Source of the DNA: Microbispora rosea
GTDB taxonomy: Bacteria > Actinomycetota > Actinomycetes > Streptosporangiales > Streptosporangiaceae
Assembly (NCBI RefSeq): GCF_900156315.1
Contig: NZ_FTNI01000009.1
Span: forward strand, 1-64,000
Reading direction: 5' to 3'
DNA length: 64,000 nt
Made by a program: the position numbers and the translations under genes. Below, one piece after another: positions 33,879 to 44,251 of the stretch. Under the pieces are notes generated by a model. It did not search any database. It had not been told where the DNA came from and was given only the letters and a program-made list of their open reading frames with translations. Position 1 is the stretch's first letter, and each line of letters begins with the position of its first letter.

Positions 33879-36443
33879 GTGGCAGGGAATCTGACACGGG
33901 ACGAGGCTCGGGAGCGTGCTCGGTTGCTCTCCGTTCAGTCCTACCAGGTCGAACTCGACCTGACCGAGGGCGAGGAGCGGTTCGAGAGCATCACGACGGT
34001 CCACTTCACGTCGGACCGTGAGGGGGCGGACACGTTCATCGACCTCCACGGCGCGCACGTGAGGAAGGTCGTGCTCAACGGCAGGGAGCTGGACATCAGC
34101 ACCTACGACGCCGAGAAGGGCCGCATCCCTCTGCCGGGCCTCGCCGGGCACAACGAGCTGCGCGTGGACGCCGACTGCTCCTACATGCGCACAGGCGAGG
34201 GCCTGCACCGCTTCGTCGACCCCGTGGACCAGCAGGTCTACCTGCACAGTCAGTTCGAGACGGCCGACGCGCACCGCATGTACGCCTGCTTCGACCAGCC
34301 GGACCTCAAGGCGACCTTCGAGCTGACCGTCCTCGCCCCCGGCGACTGGGAGGTGGTGTCCAACGCCGCCCCCGACGCGGTCGAGTCGCTGGAGGAGCAC
34401 CACGGGCGGCACGGCACGCTGCAGGCCGCCAAGCGCTGGCACTTCCCGCCGACTCCCGTCATGTCGACGTACATCACGGCCCTCATCGCCGGGCCGTACG
34501 CGGTGGTGCGTGACGAGCACGACGGGATCCCGCTCGGAATCTACGTGCGCCGCTCGCTCGCGCAGTACCTCGACCCCGAGAACATCTTCGAGGTCACCAA
34601 GCAGGGCTTCGACTTCTTCCACCGCGTCTTCGGCCTGCGCTACCCGTTCGGGAAGTACGACCAGCTGTTCGTGCCGGAGTTCAACGCGGGCGCCATGGAG
34701 AACGCGGGCGCGGTGACGTTCCTGGAGGACTACGTCTTCCGCTCGCGCGTGACCGACGCGCTGATCGAGCGCCGCGCGGAGACGATCCTGCACGAGATGG
34801 CGCACATGTGGTTCGGCGACCTCGTCACCATGCGCTGGTGGGACGACCTGTGGCTGAACGAGTCGTTCGCCACCTACATGTCCGTGCTGTGCCAGGCCGA
34901 GGCCACCCGGTGGGGCCAGGGCGCGTGGACGACCTTCGCCAACGTCGAGAAGGCCTGGGCCTACCGGCAGGACCAGCTTCCCTCCACCCACCCCATCGCC
35001 GCGGACATCCCGGACATGCAGGCCGTCGAGGTCAACTTCGACGGCATCACGTACGCCAAGGGCGCCTCGGTGCTCAAGCAGCTCGTCGCGTACGTGGGGC
35101 TCGACAACTTCCTCGCCGGGGTGCGCGACTACTTCAACGAGCACGCCTGGAAGAACACCACCCTGCAGGACCTGCTGTCGGCGCTGGAGCGCACCTCCGG
35201 GCGCGACCTGTCGTCCTGGTCGAAGGAGTGGCTGGAGACCTCGGGCGTCAACACGCTGCGGCCGTCGTTCACCACCGACGGCGAGGGCCGGTTCCTGAGC
35301 TTCGACGTGCTGCAGGAGGCCACGCAGGAGCACCCGACGCTGCGCTCGCACCGGGTGGCCATCGGCCTGTACTCCCTGCGCGACGGCGTGCTGACCAGGA
35401 CCAAGCGGGTCGAGCTCGACGTCGTCGGCGCGCGTACGGCCGTGCCCGAGCTGGTCGGCGAGGTCCAGCCCGACCTGGTATTGATCAACGACGACGACCT
35501 CACCTACGCCAAGGTCCGGCTCGACGAGCGGTCGCTGCACACCCTCGTCGGCGGCGGGATCACCGCGTTCACCGAGTCGCTGCCCCGCGCGCTGTGCTGG
35601 TCGGCCGCCTGGGACATGACGCGGGACGCGGAGATGGCCACCCGCGACTACGTCAAGCTCGTGGTCTCCGGCATCGACGCGGTGCGCGACATCACCGTCC
35701 TGCAGACCGTGCTGCGCCAGGCCCGCCAGGCCGTGCAGCAGTACGCCGACCCGGCGTGGCGGGCCACCGGCCTGGCCGAGCTGGCCGGCGCGCTGCGCCG
35801 CCTCGTCGCGGCGGCCGAGCCGGGCTCGGACCACCAGCTCGCGTACGTCAACGCCCTCGCGGCGACCGCCACCTCATCCGAGGACCTGGCGTTCCTCAAG
35901 GGCGTGCTCGACGGCGCCGAGGCGCCCGAGGGCCTGGCCGTCGACGCCGACCTGCGCTGGACGCTCATCCAGTCGCTCGTGTCCGGCGGCGTCCTCGGCG
36001 CGGCCGACATCGACGCCGAGCTGGCCAGGGACGCCACGGCGACCGGTGAGCGCTCGGCGGCCACCAGCCGGGCCTCGATCCCGACCCCGGAGGCCAAGGC
36101 CGAGACCTGGGCGACGATCGTGGGAGGGAAGCTGAGCGGCGCGCTGCTGCGCGCCACGATCCTCGGCTTCGTGGACCCGCAGCACCCCGAGCTGCTGGAG
36201 CCGTACGGCGACCGGTACTTCGAGGAGATCGGGCGGATCTGGAGCGAGTGGACCTCCGACATGGCGCAGAACTTCGCCATCGGCTGCTACCCCGCGCTGC
36301 TGATCCGTCCGGAGACCGTGGCCCGCACACAGGACCACATCACCGAGACGCAGCCGCCACACGGGCTGCGGCGCCTGCTGCTCGAGGGCGCCGACGGCGT
36401 CAGCCGAGCACTGCGCGCCCGAGCCCGAGACACCTCCGCGTGA
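33879..36443 (+). CDS. pepN: Aminopeptidase N (M1 family)
   Basis: An 854-residue zinc metallo-aminopeptidase that trims N-terminal residues from peptides in the cytosol. The exopeptidase motif GAMEN is at 271-275, the zinc motif HEMAH at 305-309 with Glu328 in LNESF as third ligand, and the ERAP1-like C-terminal helical domain fills 530-850. It starts with GTG at 33879 with GAGGAG 5 nt upstream. The TGA stop codon is inside the left arm of a 260-bp foldback repeat (36440-36699), so the repeat may end its transcript. Confidence 0.97.
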   Translation: MAGNLTRDEARERARLLSVQSYQVELDLTEGEERFESITTVHFTSDREGADTFIDLHGAHVRKVVLNGRELDISTYDAEKGRIPLPGLAGHNELRVDADCSYMRTGEGLHRFVDPVDQQVYLHSQFETADAHRMYACFDQPDLKATFELTVLAPGDWEVVSNAAPDAVESLEEHHGRHGTLQAAKRWHFPPTPVMSTYITALIAGPYAVVRDEHDGIPLGIYVRRSLAQYLDPENIFEVTKQGFDFFHRVFGLRYPFGKYDQLFVPEFNAGAMENAGAVTFLEDYVFRSRVTDALIERRAETILHEMAHMWFGDLVTMRWWDDLWLNESFATYMSVLCQAEATRWGQGAWTTFANVEKAWAYRQDQLPSTHPIAADIPDMQAVEVNFDGITYAKGASVLKQLVAYVGLDNFLAGVRDYFNEHAWKNTTLQDLLSALERTSGRDLSSWSKEWLETSGVNTLRPSFTTDGEGRFLSFDVLQEATQEHPTLRSHRVAIGLYSLRDGVLTRTKRVELDVVGARTAVPELVGEVQPDLVLINDDDLTYAKVRLDERSLHTLVGGGITAFTESLPRALCWSAAWDMTRDAEMATRDYVKLVVSGIDAVRDITVLQTVLRQARQAVQQYADPAWRATGLAELAGALRRLVAAAEPGSDHQLAYVNALAATATSSEDLAFLKGVLDGAEAPEGLAVDADLRWTLIQSLVSGGVLGAADIDAELARDATATGERSAATSRASIPTPEAKAETWATIVGGKLSGALLRATILGFVDPQHPELLEPYGDRYFEEIGRIWSEWTSDMAQNFAIGCYPALLIRPETVARTQDHITETQPPHGLRRLLLEGADGVSRALRARARDTSA

Positions 36444-36699
36444 TCTTGTAGTTTGTCGCAGAGGACCCCGCCGAGCTGCCCTATCACCCTTGGTGATCTT
36501 GCTTGATTCGGCGGGTTCCCTCCTCCACCAGCATGAAGACAGTCTGTGATCTTGCAGCCCGGCGAATCGGGTACAAGATCACGGACTTTTGTCGTACGGC
36601 GCGAGCTGCGCGAATCACCCGGCGGCGCCGAGCACTGCAAGACCACGAAGGGTCGCCCCCCAGGTCACCGCGTACGCCTGCGACAAACTGCAAGATCAC
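36440..36699. repeat. 260-bp foldback element with 22-bp terminal inverted repeats
   Basis: The left end (36440-36461) and right end (36678-36699) are inverted copies with one mismatch; the shared core is GTGATCTTG, one variable base, then AGTTTGTCGCAG. Inside, the GTGATCTTG word appears again at 36492-36501 and as both arms of a hairpin at 36546-36582 (GTGATCTTG, inner CCCG/CGGG pair, CAAGATCAC), plus a degenerate CAAGACCAC near 36638. No coding frame inside looks real. The element touches the pepN stop codon. I see no target-site duplication. It may be a MITE-like or intergenic regulatory repeat; its identity is unknown. Confidence 0.8.
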
Positions 36700-36827
36700 G
36701 GCGGGGTAGTGGGGGCAAGTGGGGTGCAAGGGCGGTGCAAGGCACCGGCGGTGCGATGGGTGCGCCGGGGCCGCTCACAAGGCGGGCGGTCCGGGGCTAC
36801 CGTCCGTGCAGGAGGCCCGTGATCGCC

Positions 36828-37379
36828 ATGATCCCCATGCTCGTCGTCCTCGCCGTCGTGGCCGTCCTCGTCGCGACGCTCGTGTCCGCCTACAACCGCC
36901 TCGTACGCGCCCGCAACGCCGTCGACAACGCCTGGGCGCAGATCGACGTGCAGCTCAGGCGCCGCTACGACCTGATCCCCAACCTCGTGGAGACCGTCAA
37001 GGGCTACGCCGCCCACGAGCGGGCCACGCTGGAGGCCGTCGTCACGGCGCGCTCTCAGGCCATCGGCGCCCGCGGCCCCGAAGAGCGGGCGGCGGCCGAG
37101 AACATGCTGTCCGGCGCACTGAAGAGCCTGTTCGCGGTGGCCGAGGCCTACCCCGACCTCAAGGCGAGCGCCGGCTTCGCCGAGCTCCAGGAGGAGCTGG
37201 CCGCCACGGAGAACCGGATCGCCTACTCCCGGCAGTACTACAACGACGCCGTCCTGACCTACAACAACGCCATCCAGACGGTGCCCGCCAACCTCGTGGC
37301 GGGCATGACCGGCTTCACGGCCCGCGAGTATTTCCAGGCGCCCGGCGAGGAGCGCGGCCCCGTCCAGGTCGGGTTCTGA
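36828..37379 (+). CDS. LemA-family membrane protein
   Basis: A 183-residue protein with one N-terminal transmembrane helix (MIPMLVVLAVVAVLVATLVS) and a LemA four-helix domain (YNRLVRARNAVDNAWAQIDVQLRRRYDLIPNLV near 19-52). The family is membrane-anchored with unknown biochemical role and often pairs with a DUF2207 protein, as it does here: the next gene starts 1 bp after its stop. An alternative GTG at 36819 has GGAGG only 3 nt away, so I prefer the ATG at 36828. Confidence 0.9.
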   Translation: MIPMLVVLAVVAVLVATLVSAYNRLVRARNAVDNAWAQIDVQLRRRYDLIPNLVETVKGYAAHERATLEAVVTARSQAIGARGPEERAAAENMLSGALKSLFAVAEAYPDLKASAGFAELQEELAATENRIAYSRQYYNDAVLTYNNAIQTVPANLVAGMTGFTAREYFQAPGEERGPVQVGF

Positions 37380-37380
37380 C

Positions 37381-38850
37381 ATGGTTCTCTGGATGGCCGC
37401 GGCGGCGGCGACCGGCCTGTGGCTGCTGCTCCTGTTCGCGCTCGCCGTGGCGACGAGAAACCCGGACGTCGAGCCGGGGCCGGCCACCGGGGCGCTCGCC
37501 GGGCAGTCCCCCGCGGTGGTCGACCTGATCACCGGCGACTGGCGGCTGTGCGACGAGGCGGCCTCGGCCACCCTGCTCGACCTCGCCGCCAGGGGCGTCG
37601 TGGCCGTCGAGGAGATCGGCCCCGGGCTGTCCCTCGTACGGCTGCGTGGGCAGCCGGGCGGACTGAGGCCGTACGAGCGGCTCGTCTACGACCACGTGCG
37701 CTCGCTGGCCGTCGACGGCGTGGTGGCGACGGGAGCGCTGGCCGAGGGCTCGCGCGACCTGCGCCGGTGGTGGAAGAGCTTCCGCAGGAAGGTCATCGTC
37801 GAGGCGCGGGAGCAGGGCCTGTCCCGGCCACGCTGGAGCAGGGCGCACGCGCTGCTCCTCGGCGCGGCGGCGGTGGTCCCCGCCGTGGCTATCGGCATCG
37901 CGGTCGGCGCGGGCGACGCCGGTGCGGACCACGGCGGCGGGCCCGGTGCGGCGATCCTGTCCTTCGCCCTTCTCGTGGCGTTGATGGACAGGCTGAACGG
38001 GGAGCGCGGCACGGCCGAGGGGGCCGCGGCCGCCGCGCACTGGCTCGGCGTCCGCGAGCACCTGCGGGCGACCGGACGGTTCGCCGAGCAGCCCGCCGCC
38101 TCGGTCACGATCTGGGGCCGCCACCTCGCGTACGCCGCCGCACTCGGGCTCGCGCCGCGGGCCGTCGGGAACCTTCCGGTCAGCACCCCCGCCGACGACA
38201 GCCGGGCCTGGTCCGACCATGGCGGGATGTGGCACGTCGTGAACGTCCGCTACCCCTCACGGCTGCTGTGGGGCCGGCCGCCGGGGGCGACGATCCTGCG
38301 GGCTCTCGCGGCCGGCTGGTTCGCCGGGTTCTCCACCTGGATCCTCCTGGTGGTCGCCGCCGCGTTCGGCGTGTGGCCGGACGGGCTGGTCCTGCCCGCC
38401 GCCCTCGCCGTGGGCCTGGCGGTCGCCGGCCTGCCGGTCGTCTACGCGATCGGCGACCTCGGCGGCGCGGCGGCCGTCGAGGGCCGGATCGTCCGGCTGC
38501 GCCGCTTCCGGGACGGCAGCAAGGCCGACGACACCGCCAAGTGGACGTACTGGTGCGCGATCGACGAGGGGAACTCCCGCGAGGTCAGGGCGATGTGCCT
38601 GAGCGAGGAGATGTGGCGTCCCCTGCGGGAGGGCGACACGGTGCGGGCCACGGCGGGGCGCAGGCTCGGCTGGATCAGGCGGATCGACGTGATCGAGGAC
38701 TCCCGGCTGCGGGCCTCTTACGACGACACCGGCGAGCACCTGGTGGACGCGCCGGAGAACCTCGGCGAGGTGCGCGTCCTGCCCGACCGCCCCGCTCGCG
38801 CGTCCCGGGCCGACGACGGCGGGGCGGATGACCGCCGGCGCCCTGAGTAA
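37381..38850 (+). CDS. DUF2207 membrane protein
   Basis: A 489-residue protein with an N-terminal helix (MVLWMAAAAATGLWLLLLFA), a globular portion rich in basic residues, two further hydrophobic regions (about 160-205 and 305-360), and a C-terminal beta-rich domain. The order and its tight linkage to LemA are typical of DUF2207/YciQ-like proteins, whose function is not established. The ATG begins 1 bp past the lemA stop codon, so translation is coupled. Confidence 0.82.
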   Translation: MVLWMAAAAATGLWLLLLFALAVATRNPDVEPGPATGALAGQSPAVVDLITGDWRLCDEAASATLLDLAARGVVAVEEIGPGLSLVRLRGQPGGLRPYERLVYDHVRSLAVDGVVATGALAEGSRDLRRWWKSFRRKVIVEAREQGLSRPRWSRAHALLLGAAAVVPAVAIGIAVGAGDAGADHGGGPGAAILSFALLVALMDRLNGERGTAEGAAAAAHWLGVREHLRATGRFAEQPAASVTIWGRHLAYAAALGLAPRAVGNLPVSTPADDSRAWSDHGGMWHVVNVRYPSRLLWGRPPGATILRALAAGWFAGFSTWILLVVAAAFGVWPDGLVLPAALAVGLAVAGLPVVYAIGDLGGAAAVEGRIVRLRRFRDGSKADDTAKWTYWCAIDEGNSREVRAMCLSEEMWRPLREGDTVRATAGRRLGWIRRIDVIEDSRLRASYDDTGEHLVDAPENLGEVRVLPDRPARASRADDGGADDRRRPE

Positions 38851-38859
38851 GGTCGTCGG

Positions 38860-39831
38860 GTGCACTCAGCCCACGACCTGTTGATCGCCCTGGCCGGGAG
38901 GTACTCGTTCGGCGACGTCGGCGCGCTCGCGCCGGCCGTGCTCGGGGAGGGAGGGCGGGCGGCCCTGGTCGCGTCGGTCTGCGAGTTCGGCCAGCGGCTG
39001 CTCACGCTCGACGCGGAGGACTTCCACACCGAGCTCGACGCTCAGACGGTGCCGGCCGACCTGCGCAGACGCGCCCGCGCGTGCCACATGCCGCAGACTC
39101 CGAGGGAGCAGCCGCGCGGCGCGCTCGACTCGCTGCGGCCGGCGTACGCGCTGCTCCTCGAGGTCGTGGAGGCCCGCTGGCGGCGGCGCGAGCTCAGCTC
39201 GATGATCGCGGCCGTGCACATCTGCAGCGAGTATCTTCCGCTGCTCGCCTTCGAGCCCGCGCTCGGCCACGCGGGCGACCCGGCCCGCTGGCCGGAGGGC
39301 CTGCGCGCTCCCGGCAGCCGGTTCGGGGTCATGCCCGACCGGGAGTGCGACCACACCCGGGCGGAGCGGTCGGCGGCCGAGCGGACGCTGCGCGTGGCCG
39401 TGGAGCCGCCCGCGGGCTGGCGGGCCTACTTCGATCGGCAGCACAGCCAGGTGGCGGGGGCGCTCGCCACCTGCGCGGGCCGGTGCCGCACCCCCTGCCC
39501 CGCCCTCGACTGGGTGCCGGACCTCGACGACCTGTCCGCCCGCTGCCGGATCGCGCTGACGTTCGCCGAGACCCCGCTCGTACGGCTGCGCCACGCGGCC
39601 CCGGTCGGCCACGGCTTCGGCGTGCCGTCGCCGGAGGAGGTGCTGGAGGCGTGGGAGCGCAGCCGCGCCGCGCTGGCCAAGCACGAGGCGGCCGCCGGGG
39701 TCACCACCGACGACGGCTTCCCGTTGCCGGGGCTTCCCACCCTGTTCTCCGCCGTGGCCGCGGCGCCGGTGCGGCCGGCCACGCTGCTCGCCGACGTCTC
39801 CGCGTACGTCGTCGAGCTGCTGCGGGGGTGA
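38860..39831 (+). CDS. Hypothetical protein, 323 residues
   Basis: Not recognised. A soluble, Ala/Arg-rich helical protein with no signal peptide. It has clustered Cys residues around 205-215 (CAGRCRTPCPALDW) that could bind a metal, and His residues near 127 and 166. It starts with GTG at 38860, 9 bp after the DUF2207 gene, so it is probably the third gene of the lemA operon. Confidence 0.7.
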   Translation: MHSAHDLLIALAGRYSFGDVGALAPAVLGEGGRAALVASVCEFGQRLLTLDAEDFHTELDAQTVPADLRRRARACHMPQTPREQPRGALDSLRPAYALLLEVVEARWRRRELSSMIAAVHICSEYLPLLAFEPALGHAGDPARWPEGLRAPGSRFGVMPDRECDHTRAERSAAERTLRVAVEPPAGWRAYFDRQHSQVAGALATCAGRCRTPCPALDWVPDLDDLSARCRIALTFAETPLVRLRHAAPVGHGFGVPSPEEVLEAWERSRAALAKHEAAAGVTTDDGFPLPGLPTLFSAVAAAPVRPATLLADVSAYVVELLRG

Positions 39832-39853
39832 CGCGCTCCCCAGCGTCCGGCCG

Positions 39854-41281
39854 TCACCAGACCGGCGGCCTGCGATCCCCCCAGAAACCGCCGACCGACG
39901 CCTCCACCTGGGACGACAGAGAGATGAGCGTCCCCTCGTCGCCGTACCTGCCGGCCAGCATGACGCCGATGGGGAGGTTGTCGGCCGTCCAGTGGAGCGG
40001 AAGGTTCACCGCGGGCTGGCCGCTCACGTTGTAGATGGCCGCGAAGGGCGCGAAGCGCATCATCCGCTCGAACGTCTCCTCGGGCGACTCCACGTCCTCG
40101 AACCAGCCGACGGGCACGGGCGGCTGGGTGACGGTCGGCGAGAGCACCGCGTCGTAGGCGTCGGTCACCAGCAGCGCGAAGCGGGTGGCGAGCTGGAGCG
40201 TCGACTGCGCCTGGAGGAACTCGGGGGCCGAGATCGCGTGGCCGCGCTCGCGCAGCCACGCGGTGAGCGGGCGCAGCTTCGGCTCCAGTCCCTCCGCCAC
40301 GGGGTGCATGCAGGAGAAGCTGAACCACATCTTGACGAACTCCGGCACCACGTCCGGGCCGAACGGCGGCGCGATCTCCTCCACCTCGTGGCCGAGCGAC
40401 TCCAGCAGCGCCGAGGCGCTCTCGTACGCCGCCAGCACGTCGGGGTGGACCTCCGCGCCGGGCACGGCGGGCGTGGCGAACCTGGCGATCCGCAGGCGCC
40501 CCGGGTCCCGCCCGACGTAGGCCGAGAACGACCCGAGCCCCGGCGCGGGAGCGTGGTAGAGGTCCCCGGGGTTGTTGTGGGCCATGACGTCCAGCAGCGC
40601 CGCGGCGTCGGCGACGTTCCTGGCCAGCGGCCCGTTGGTCGACAGCCCCGCGAGGTCGGGCATGATCGGGGCCGCGGATATGCGGCCGCGGCTCGGCTTG
40701 ATGCCGTACAGGCCGCAGACGGAGGCGGGGATGCGGATCGAGCCCGCGCCGTCGCTGCCCTGCGCGGCGGGCGCGAGACCGGCCGCGACGGCGGCCCCCG
40801 CTCCCCCGCTCGACCCTCCGGCCGACCGCGTGGTGTCCCACGGCGTGCGGGTCGGCTCGTGCAGGTAGGTCTCGGTGTAGCAGGGCATGCCGAACTCCGG
40901 GGTGCTGGTCTTGCCCAGCATGACCGTGCCGGCGTCCCGCAGGCGCTCGACCACGCTGTCGTCCGCGGGCGCGACGAACCCCTCGTACGTGGCCGAGCCG
41001 AAGTAGACCGGCACGTCCTTGACGAAGTTGAGGTCCTTGATCGGGATCGGCACGCCCAGCAGCGGGGGCAGGTCCTCGGCGTCACCGGCGGCCAGCCGGG
41101 CCTCCTGCTCGCGCGCCTGGGCCAGGGCCCGGTCGGCGGTCACCGTGACGAACGCCCCCAGGCCGGGATCGAGCCGCTCGATGCGCTCCAGGTAATGCTC
41201 GGTGATCTGGACAGGAGAAAGTTCACCCGTACGTACGGCTGCCGCCTGCTCAAGAGCGGTAAGATCGTGAATGTGCGCCAC
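39854..41281 (-). CDS. Amidase (amidase-signature family)
   Basis: A 475-residue amidase-signature enzyme. The family Ser-cisSer-Lys triad is visible: Lys in PIPIKDLNF, the GGSSGG loop ([16 protein letters not shown]) and the nucleophile Ser in [13 protein letters not shown]. It hydrolyses amides of unknown type; GatA is unlikely, as no gatB or gatC is nearby. The frame is open to 41344, but the GTG at 41281 (VAHIHDLT) is the natural domain start. A CTACCG-AA-CGGTAG palindrome ends 2 bp upstream of that GTG, so a TetR-type repressor may control it. Confidence 0.9.
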   Translation of the reverse strand: MAHIHDLTALEQAAAVRTGELSPVQITEHYLERIERLDPGLGAFVTVTADRALAQAREQEARLAAGDAEDLPPLLGVPIPIKDLNFVKDVPVYFGSATYEGFVAPADDSVVERLRDAGTVMLGKTSTPEFGMPCYTETYLHEPTRTPWDTTRSAGGSSGGAGAAVAAGLAPAAQGSDGAGSIRIPASVCGLYGIKPSRGRISAAPIMPDLAGLSTNGPLARNVADAAALLDVMAHNNPGDLYHAPAPGLGSFSAYVGRDPGRLRIARFATPAVPGAEVHPDVLAAYESASALLESLGHEVEEIAPPFGPDVVPEFVKMWFSFSCMHPVAEGLEPKLRPLTAWLRERGHAISAPEFLQAQSTLQLATRFALLVTDAYDAVLSPTVTQPPVPVGWFEDVESPEETFERMMRFAPFAAIYNVSGQPAVNLPLHWTADNLPIGVMLAGRYGDEGTLISLSSQVEASVGGFWGDRRPPVW

Positions 41282-41282
41282 G

Positions 41283-41296
41283 CTACCGAACGGTAG
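41283..41296. promoter_or_regulatory. TetR-type palindrome upstream of the amidase gene
   Basis: CTACCGAACGGTAG is a perfect 14-bp palindrome adjacent to the amidase start codon. Its core TACCG-NN-CGGTA is shared with the palindrome before the haemoglobin gene at 57509-57522. Confidence 0.5.
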
Positions 41297-41416
41297 GCCT
41301 CTGGGCCGCGGATATCTAGAGAAGATACCCGCACTTCCGCGCAACGAATCGGCTCAAGCAGGCCACAAAAGTATGAACCATCCAACACTAGGCAAGCCGC
41401 TGACGGCTCAACTACC

Positions 41417-42256
41417 GTGAGTGATGTGGATACCGGTCTAGCGCCAGAAGACGGTCACGATACGTCACCTATCTGGGTGGGTGACCAATCGTCAGAGCAG
41501 GCGGAACGCCCTTCGGCGCCACCTGAGGCGCCGGCGTCTCCCACGTATGCGCCGGTCGAGCGCACGTCGCTGATCAGCCTGTGGCAGGACACCCGATACC
41601 GCCACCTGCGCCGCCGGGCCGTGATCGCGGTCGCGGCGGGTGTGGTGTTCGGCGTGCTCTTCACCAGCTGGCGGCTCGGGCTCACCGCGGCCATCCTCGC
41701 GTGCGTCGCCGACGCCGTCTACCGGGCGAGGACGGTCTCCACCATCCCCGCGTGGCGGCGCGCCTCCGCGGCGGAGCGTCAGACGGAGGCCCAGCTCAAG
41801 AAGCTGGAGCGCAACGGCTACAAGACGCTGCACGCCCGGGCCATCCCCGGCAGCGAGGCGCAGATCGACCACCTGGTGGTCGGGCCCACCGGCGTGTACG
41901 CGGTGGACTCGGAGAAGTGGGACAAACGGCTGCCCGTACGGGTCCAGTCGCACCGCAAACTCTTCCACGGGCCGTTCAACCAGAAGCCGCGGCTCGACGA
42001 GGCCCGGTGGGAGGCGGCGCAGGCCAGCGACCTGATCAGCAAGGCGCTCGGCCGGGAGATCACCGTGGTGCCGTCCCTGGCCATCTACGGGCCGCCGATC
42101 CCGTGGCGCATCCTCAACATCCGTGAGGTGGACGTCTTCTCCGGCGGGCTGGTGCGCAAGTGGATCACCAAGCGGGAGAGATCGCTCACCACCGCGGAGA
42201 TCGACGCGATCTACCAGGCCGCCGCACGCGTACTGCCCGCGCGGTATCCCGAGTAG
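41417..42256 (+). CDS. NERD-domain (nuclease-related) membrane protein
   Basis: A 279-residue protein. A disordered acidic N terminus precedes two hydrophobic helices (about 68-102) and a NERD domain (about 116-240) with SEAQIDHLVVGPTGVYAVDSEKWD, where the DH and DSEKW positions match nuclease-fold acidic residues. NERD is related to archaeal Holliday-junction resolvases; in bacteria its function is poorly known. GTG start at 41417. It lies divergent from the amidase. Confidence 0.85.
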   Translation: MSDVDTGLAPEDGHDTSPIWVGDQSSEQAERPSAPPEAPASPTYAPVERTSLISLWQDTRYRHLRRRAVIAVAAGVVFGVLFTSWRLGLTAAILACVADAVYRARTVSTIPAWRRASAAERQTEAQLKKLERNGYKTLHARAIPGSEAQIDHLVVGPTGVYAVDSEKWDKRLPVRVQSHRKLFHGPFNQKPRLDEARWEAAQASDLISKALGREITVVPSLAIYGPPIPWRILNIREVDVFSGGLVRKWITKRERSLTTAEIDAIYQAAARVLPARYPE

Positions 42257-42364
42257 AGCGGTTTCCCGGGTAGACACGTCCCGACTCGTGGACAGCGGGT
42301 CTCGGCAGCCGGGCAGTGGTCGTACCATTTGAAGACTCAGTTGTCTCCGGATGGGGGTCCCTCG

Positions 42365-44203
42365 ATGCCCGCTCTCAGGTCCCGCACTGTCACTCACGGC
42401 AGGAACATGGCCGGCGCCCGCGCGCTGCTCAGGGCCACGGGCGTAGCGGGCAGCGACCTCGGCAAGCCGATCGTGGCGATCGCCAACAGCTTCACCCAGT
42501 TCGTGCCCGGCCACGTGCACCTGCGCGAGGTCGCCGACGTGGTGGCCGGCGCGGTCCGCGAGGCGGGGGCCATTCCGCGCGAGTTCAACACGATCGCCGT
42601 CGACGACGGCATCGCGATGGGCCACGGCGGCATGCTCTACTCGCTGCCGTCCCGCGAGCTGATCGCCGACGCGGTCGAGTACATGGTCAACGCCCACTGC
42701 GCCGACGCGCTGGTCTGCGTCTCCAACTGCGACAAGATCACGCCCGGGATGCTGCTCGCCGCCTTCCGGCTCAACATTCCCACGATCTTCGTGTCCGGCG
42801 GCCCGATGGAGGCCGGCAAGGTCCCCGGCCGCAAGCTCGACCTGATCGACCCGATGATCGCCTCCGCCGACGCGAGCGTGTCGGACGCCGAGCTCCTGGA
42901 GATGGAGGAGAACGCCTGCCCGACCTGCGGGTCGTGCAGCGGCATGTTCACCGCCAACTCCATGAACTGCCTCGCCGAGGCGATCGGCCTGGCCCTGCCC
43001 GGCAACGGCACCACGCTGGCGACCCACAAGGCCCGCAAGACCCTGTTCGAGAACGCCGGACGGCAGATCGTCGACCTCGCCCGGCGCTACTACGAGAACG
43101 ACGACGAGGCGGTCCTGCCGAGGAGCATCGCCACCCGTGAGGCGTTCGAGAACGCGATGGCGCTCGACGTCGCCATGGGCGGATCGACCAACACGATCCT
43201 CCACATCCTGGCCGCCGCCCGCGAGGCGGGCGTCGACTTCGGGCTGAAGGAGATCAACGAGCTGTCGCTGCGGGTGCCCTGCCTCTGCAAGGTCGCCCCG
43301 GCCACGATGAAGTACCACGTCGAGGACGTGCACCGGGCGGGCGGCATCCCCGGCATCCTCGGCGAGCTGGACCGGGCCGGCCTGCTCCACCGCGACCTGC
43401 CGACCGTCCACTCCGCCTCCATCGCGGAGTACATCGCCAAGTGGGACCCGCAGTCCCCCCAGGTCACCGACGAGGCGCTGGAGCTGTGGCACGCCGCCCC
43501 CGGCAACGTGCGCACCGTGAAGGCCTACTCGCAGGACGCCCGCTGGGAGTCGCTCGACCTCGACCGCGCCGAGGGCTGCATCCGCGACCTCGACCACGCG
43601 TACACCAAGGACGGCGGCCTCGCCATCCTGTACGGGAACATCGCGCAGGACGGTTGTGTGGTCAAGACGGCCGGCGTGGACGAGTCGATCTGGCGCTTCT
43701 CGGGTCCGGCGGTCGTGTTCGAGTCGCAGGAGGAGGCCTCCGAGGGCATCCTCGGCGGCAAGGTCAAGGCCGGCGACGTGGTCGTCATCCGCTACGAGGG
43801 CCCCAAGGGCGGCCCGGGCATGCAGGAGATGCTCTACCCGACGAGCTTCCTCAAGGGCAAGGGCCTGGGCAAGGCGTGCGCGCTGATCACCGACGGCCGC
43901 TTCTCGGGCGGCACCTCGGGCCTGTCCATCGGCCATGCCTCCCCGGAGGCCGCCGAGGGCGGCGCGATGGCCCTGATCGAGGACGGCGACGTCATCGAGA
44001 TCGACATCCCCGGCCGCTCCATCGAGCTCAAGGTGGCCGAGGACGTGCTGGCCGCCCGCCGCGAGCGGCTCCTGGCCGACCTCGGCGGCTACCGGCCGCG
44101 CGACCGGCAGCGCCCGGTGTCGGCCGCCCTGCAGGCGTACGCCGCGCTGACCACGTCGGCCTCGACCGGCGCGTCCCGCGACCTGTCCCAGCTCTCCCGC
44201 TAG
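42365..44203 (+). CDS. ilvD: Dihydroxy-acid dehydratase
   Basis: This iron-sulphur enzyme of valine, leucine and isoleucine synthesis dehydrates dihydroxy acids. The 612-residue protein has [11 protein letters not shown] with cluster Cys122, the [14 protein letters not shown] cluster segment near 191-204, and [14 protein letters not shown] near 517-530. The ATG at 42365 is chosen for the family-typical [10 protein letters not shown] start; the ribosome site is weak (GGGGG). ilvBNC genes are elsewhere. A strong bidirectional terminator follows. Confidence 0.97.
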   Translation: MPALRSRTVTHGRNMAGARALLRATGVAGSDLGKPIVAIANSFTQFVPGHVHLREVADVVAGAVREAGAIPREFNTIAVDDGIAMGHGGMLYSLPSRELIADAVEYMVNAHCADALVCVSNCDKITPGMLLAAFRLNIPTIFVSGGPMEAGKVPGRKLDLIDPMIASADASVSDAELLEMEENACPTCGSCSGMFTANSMNCLAEAIGLALPGNGTTLATHKARKTLFENAGRQIVDLARRYYENDDEAVLPRSIATREAFENAMALDVAMGGSTNTILHILAAAREAGVDFGLKEINELSLRVPCLCKVAPATMKYHVEDVHRAGGIPGILGELDRAGLLHRDLPTVHSASIAEYIAKWDPQSPQVTDEALELWHAAPGNVRTVKAYSQDARWESLDLDRAEGCIRDLDHAYTKDGGLAILYGNIAQDGCVVKTAGVDESIWRFSGPAVVFESQEEASEGILGGKVKAGDVVVIRYEGPKGGPGMQEMLYPTSFLKGKGLGKACALITDGRFSGGTSGLSIGHASPEAAEGGAMALIEDGDVIEIDIPGRSIELKVAEDVLAARRERLLADLGGYRPRDRQRPVSAALQAYAALTTSASTGASRDLSQLSR

Positions 44204-44210
44204 ATCGTGT

Positions 44211-44236
44211 GGGGCCGCCTCGCCGGAGGCGGCCCC
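44211..44236. terminator. Bidirectional terminator after ilvD
   Basis: Perfect 11-bp stem GGGGCCGCCTC/GAGGCGGCCCC with a GCCG loop lies between the ilvD stop codon (44203) and the convergent secreted-protein stop (44252). Confidence 0.85.
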
Positions 44237-44251
44237 GCATTCTCCTGCCGG

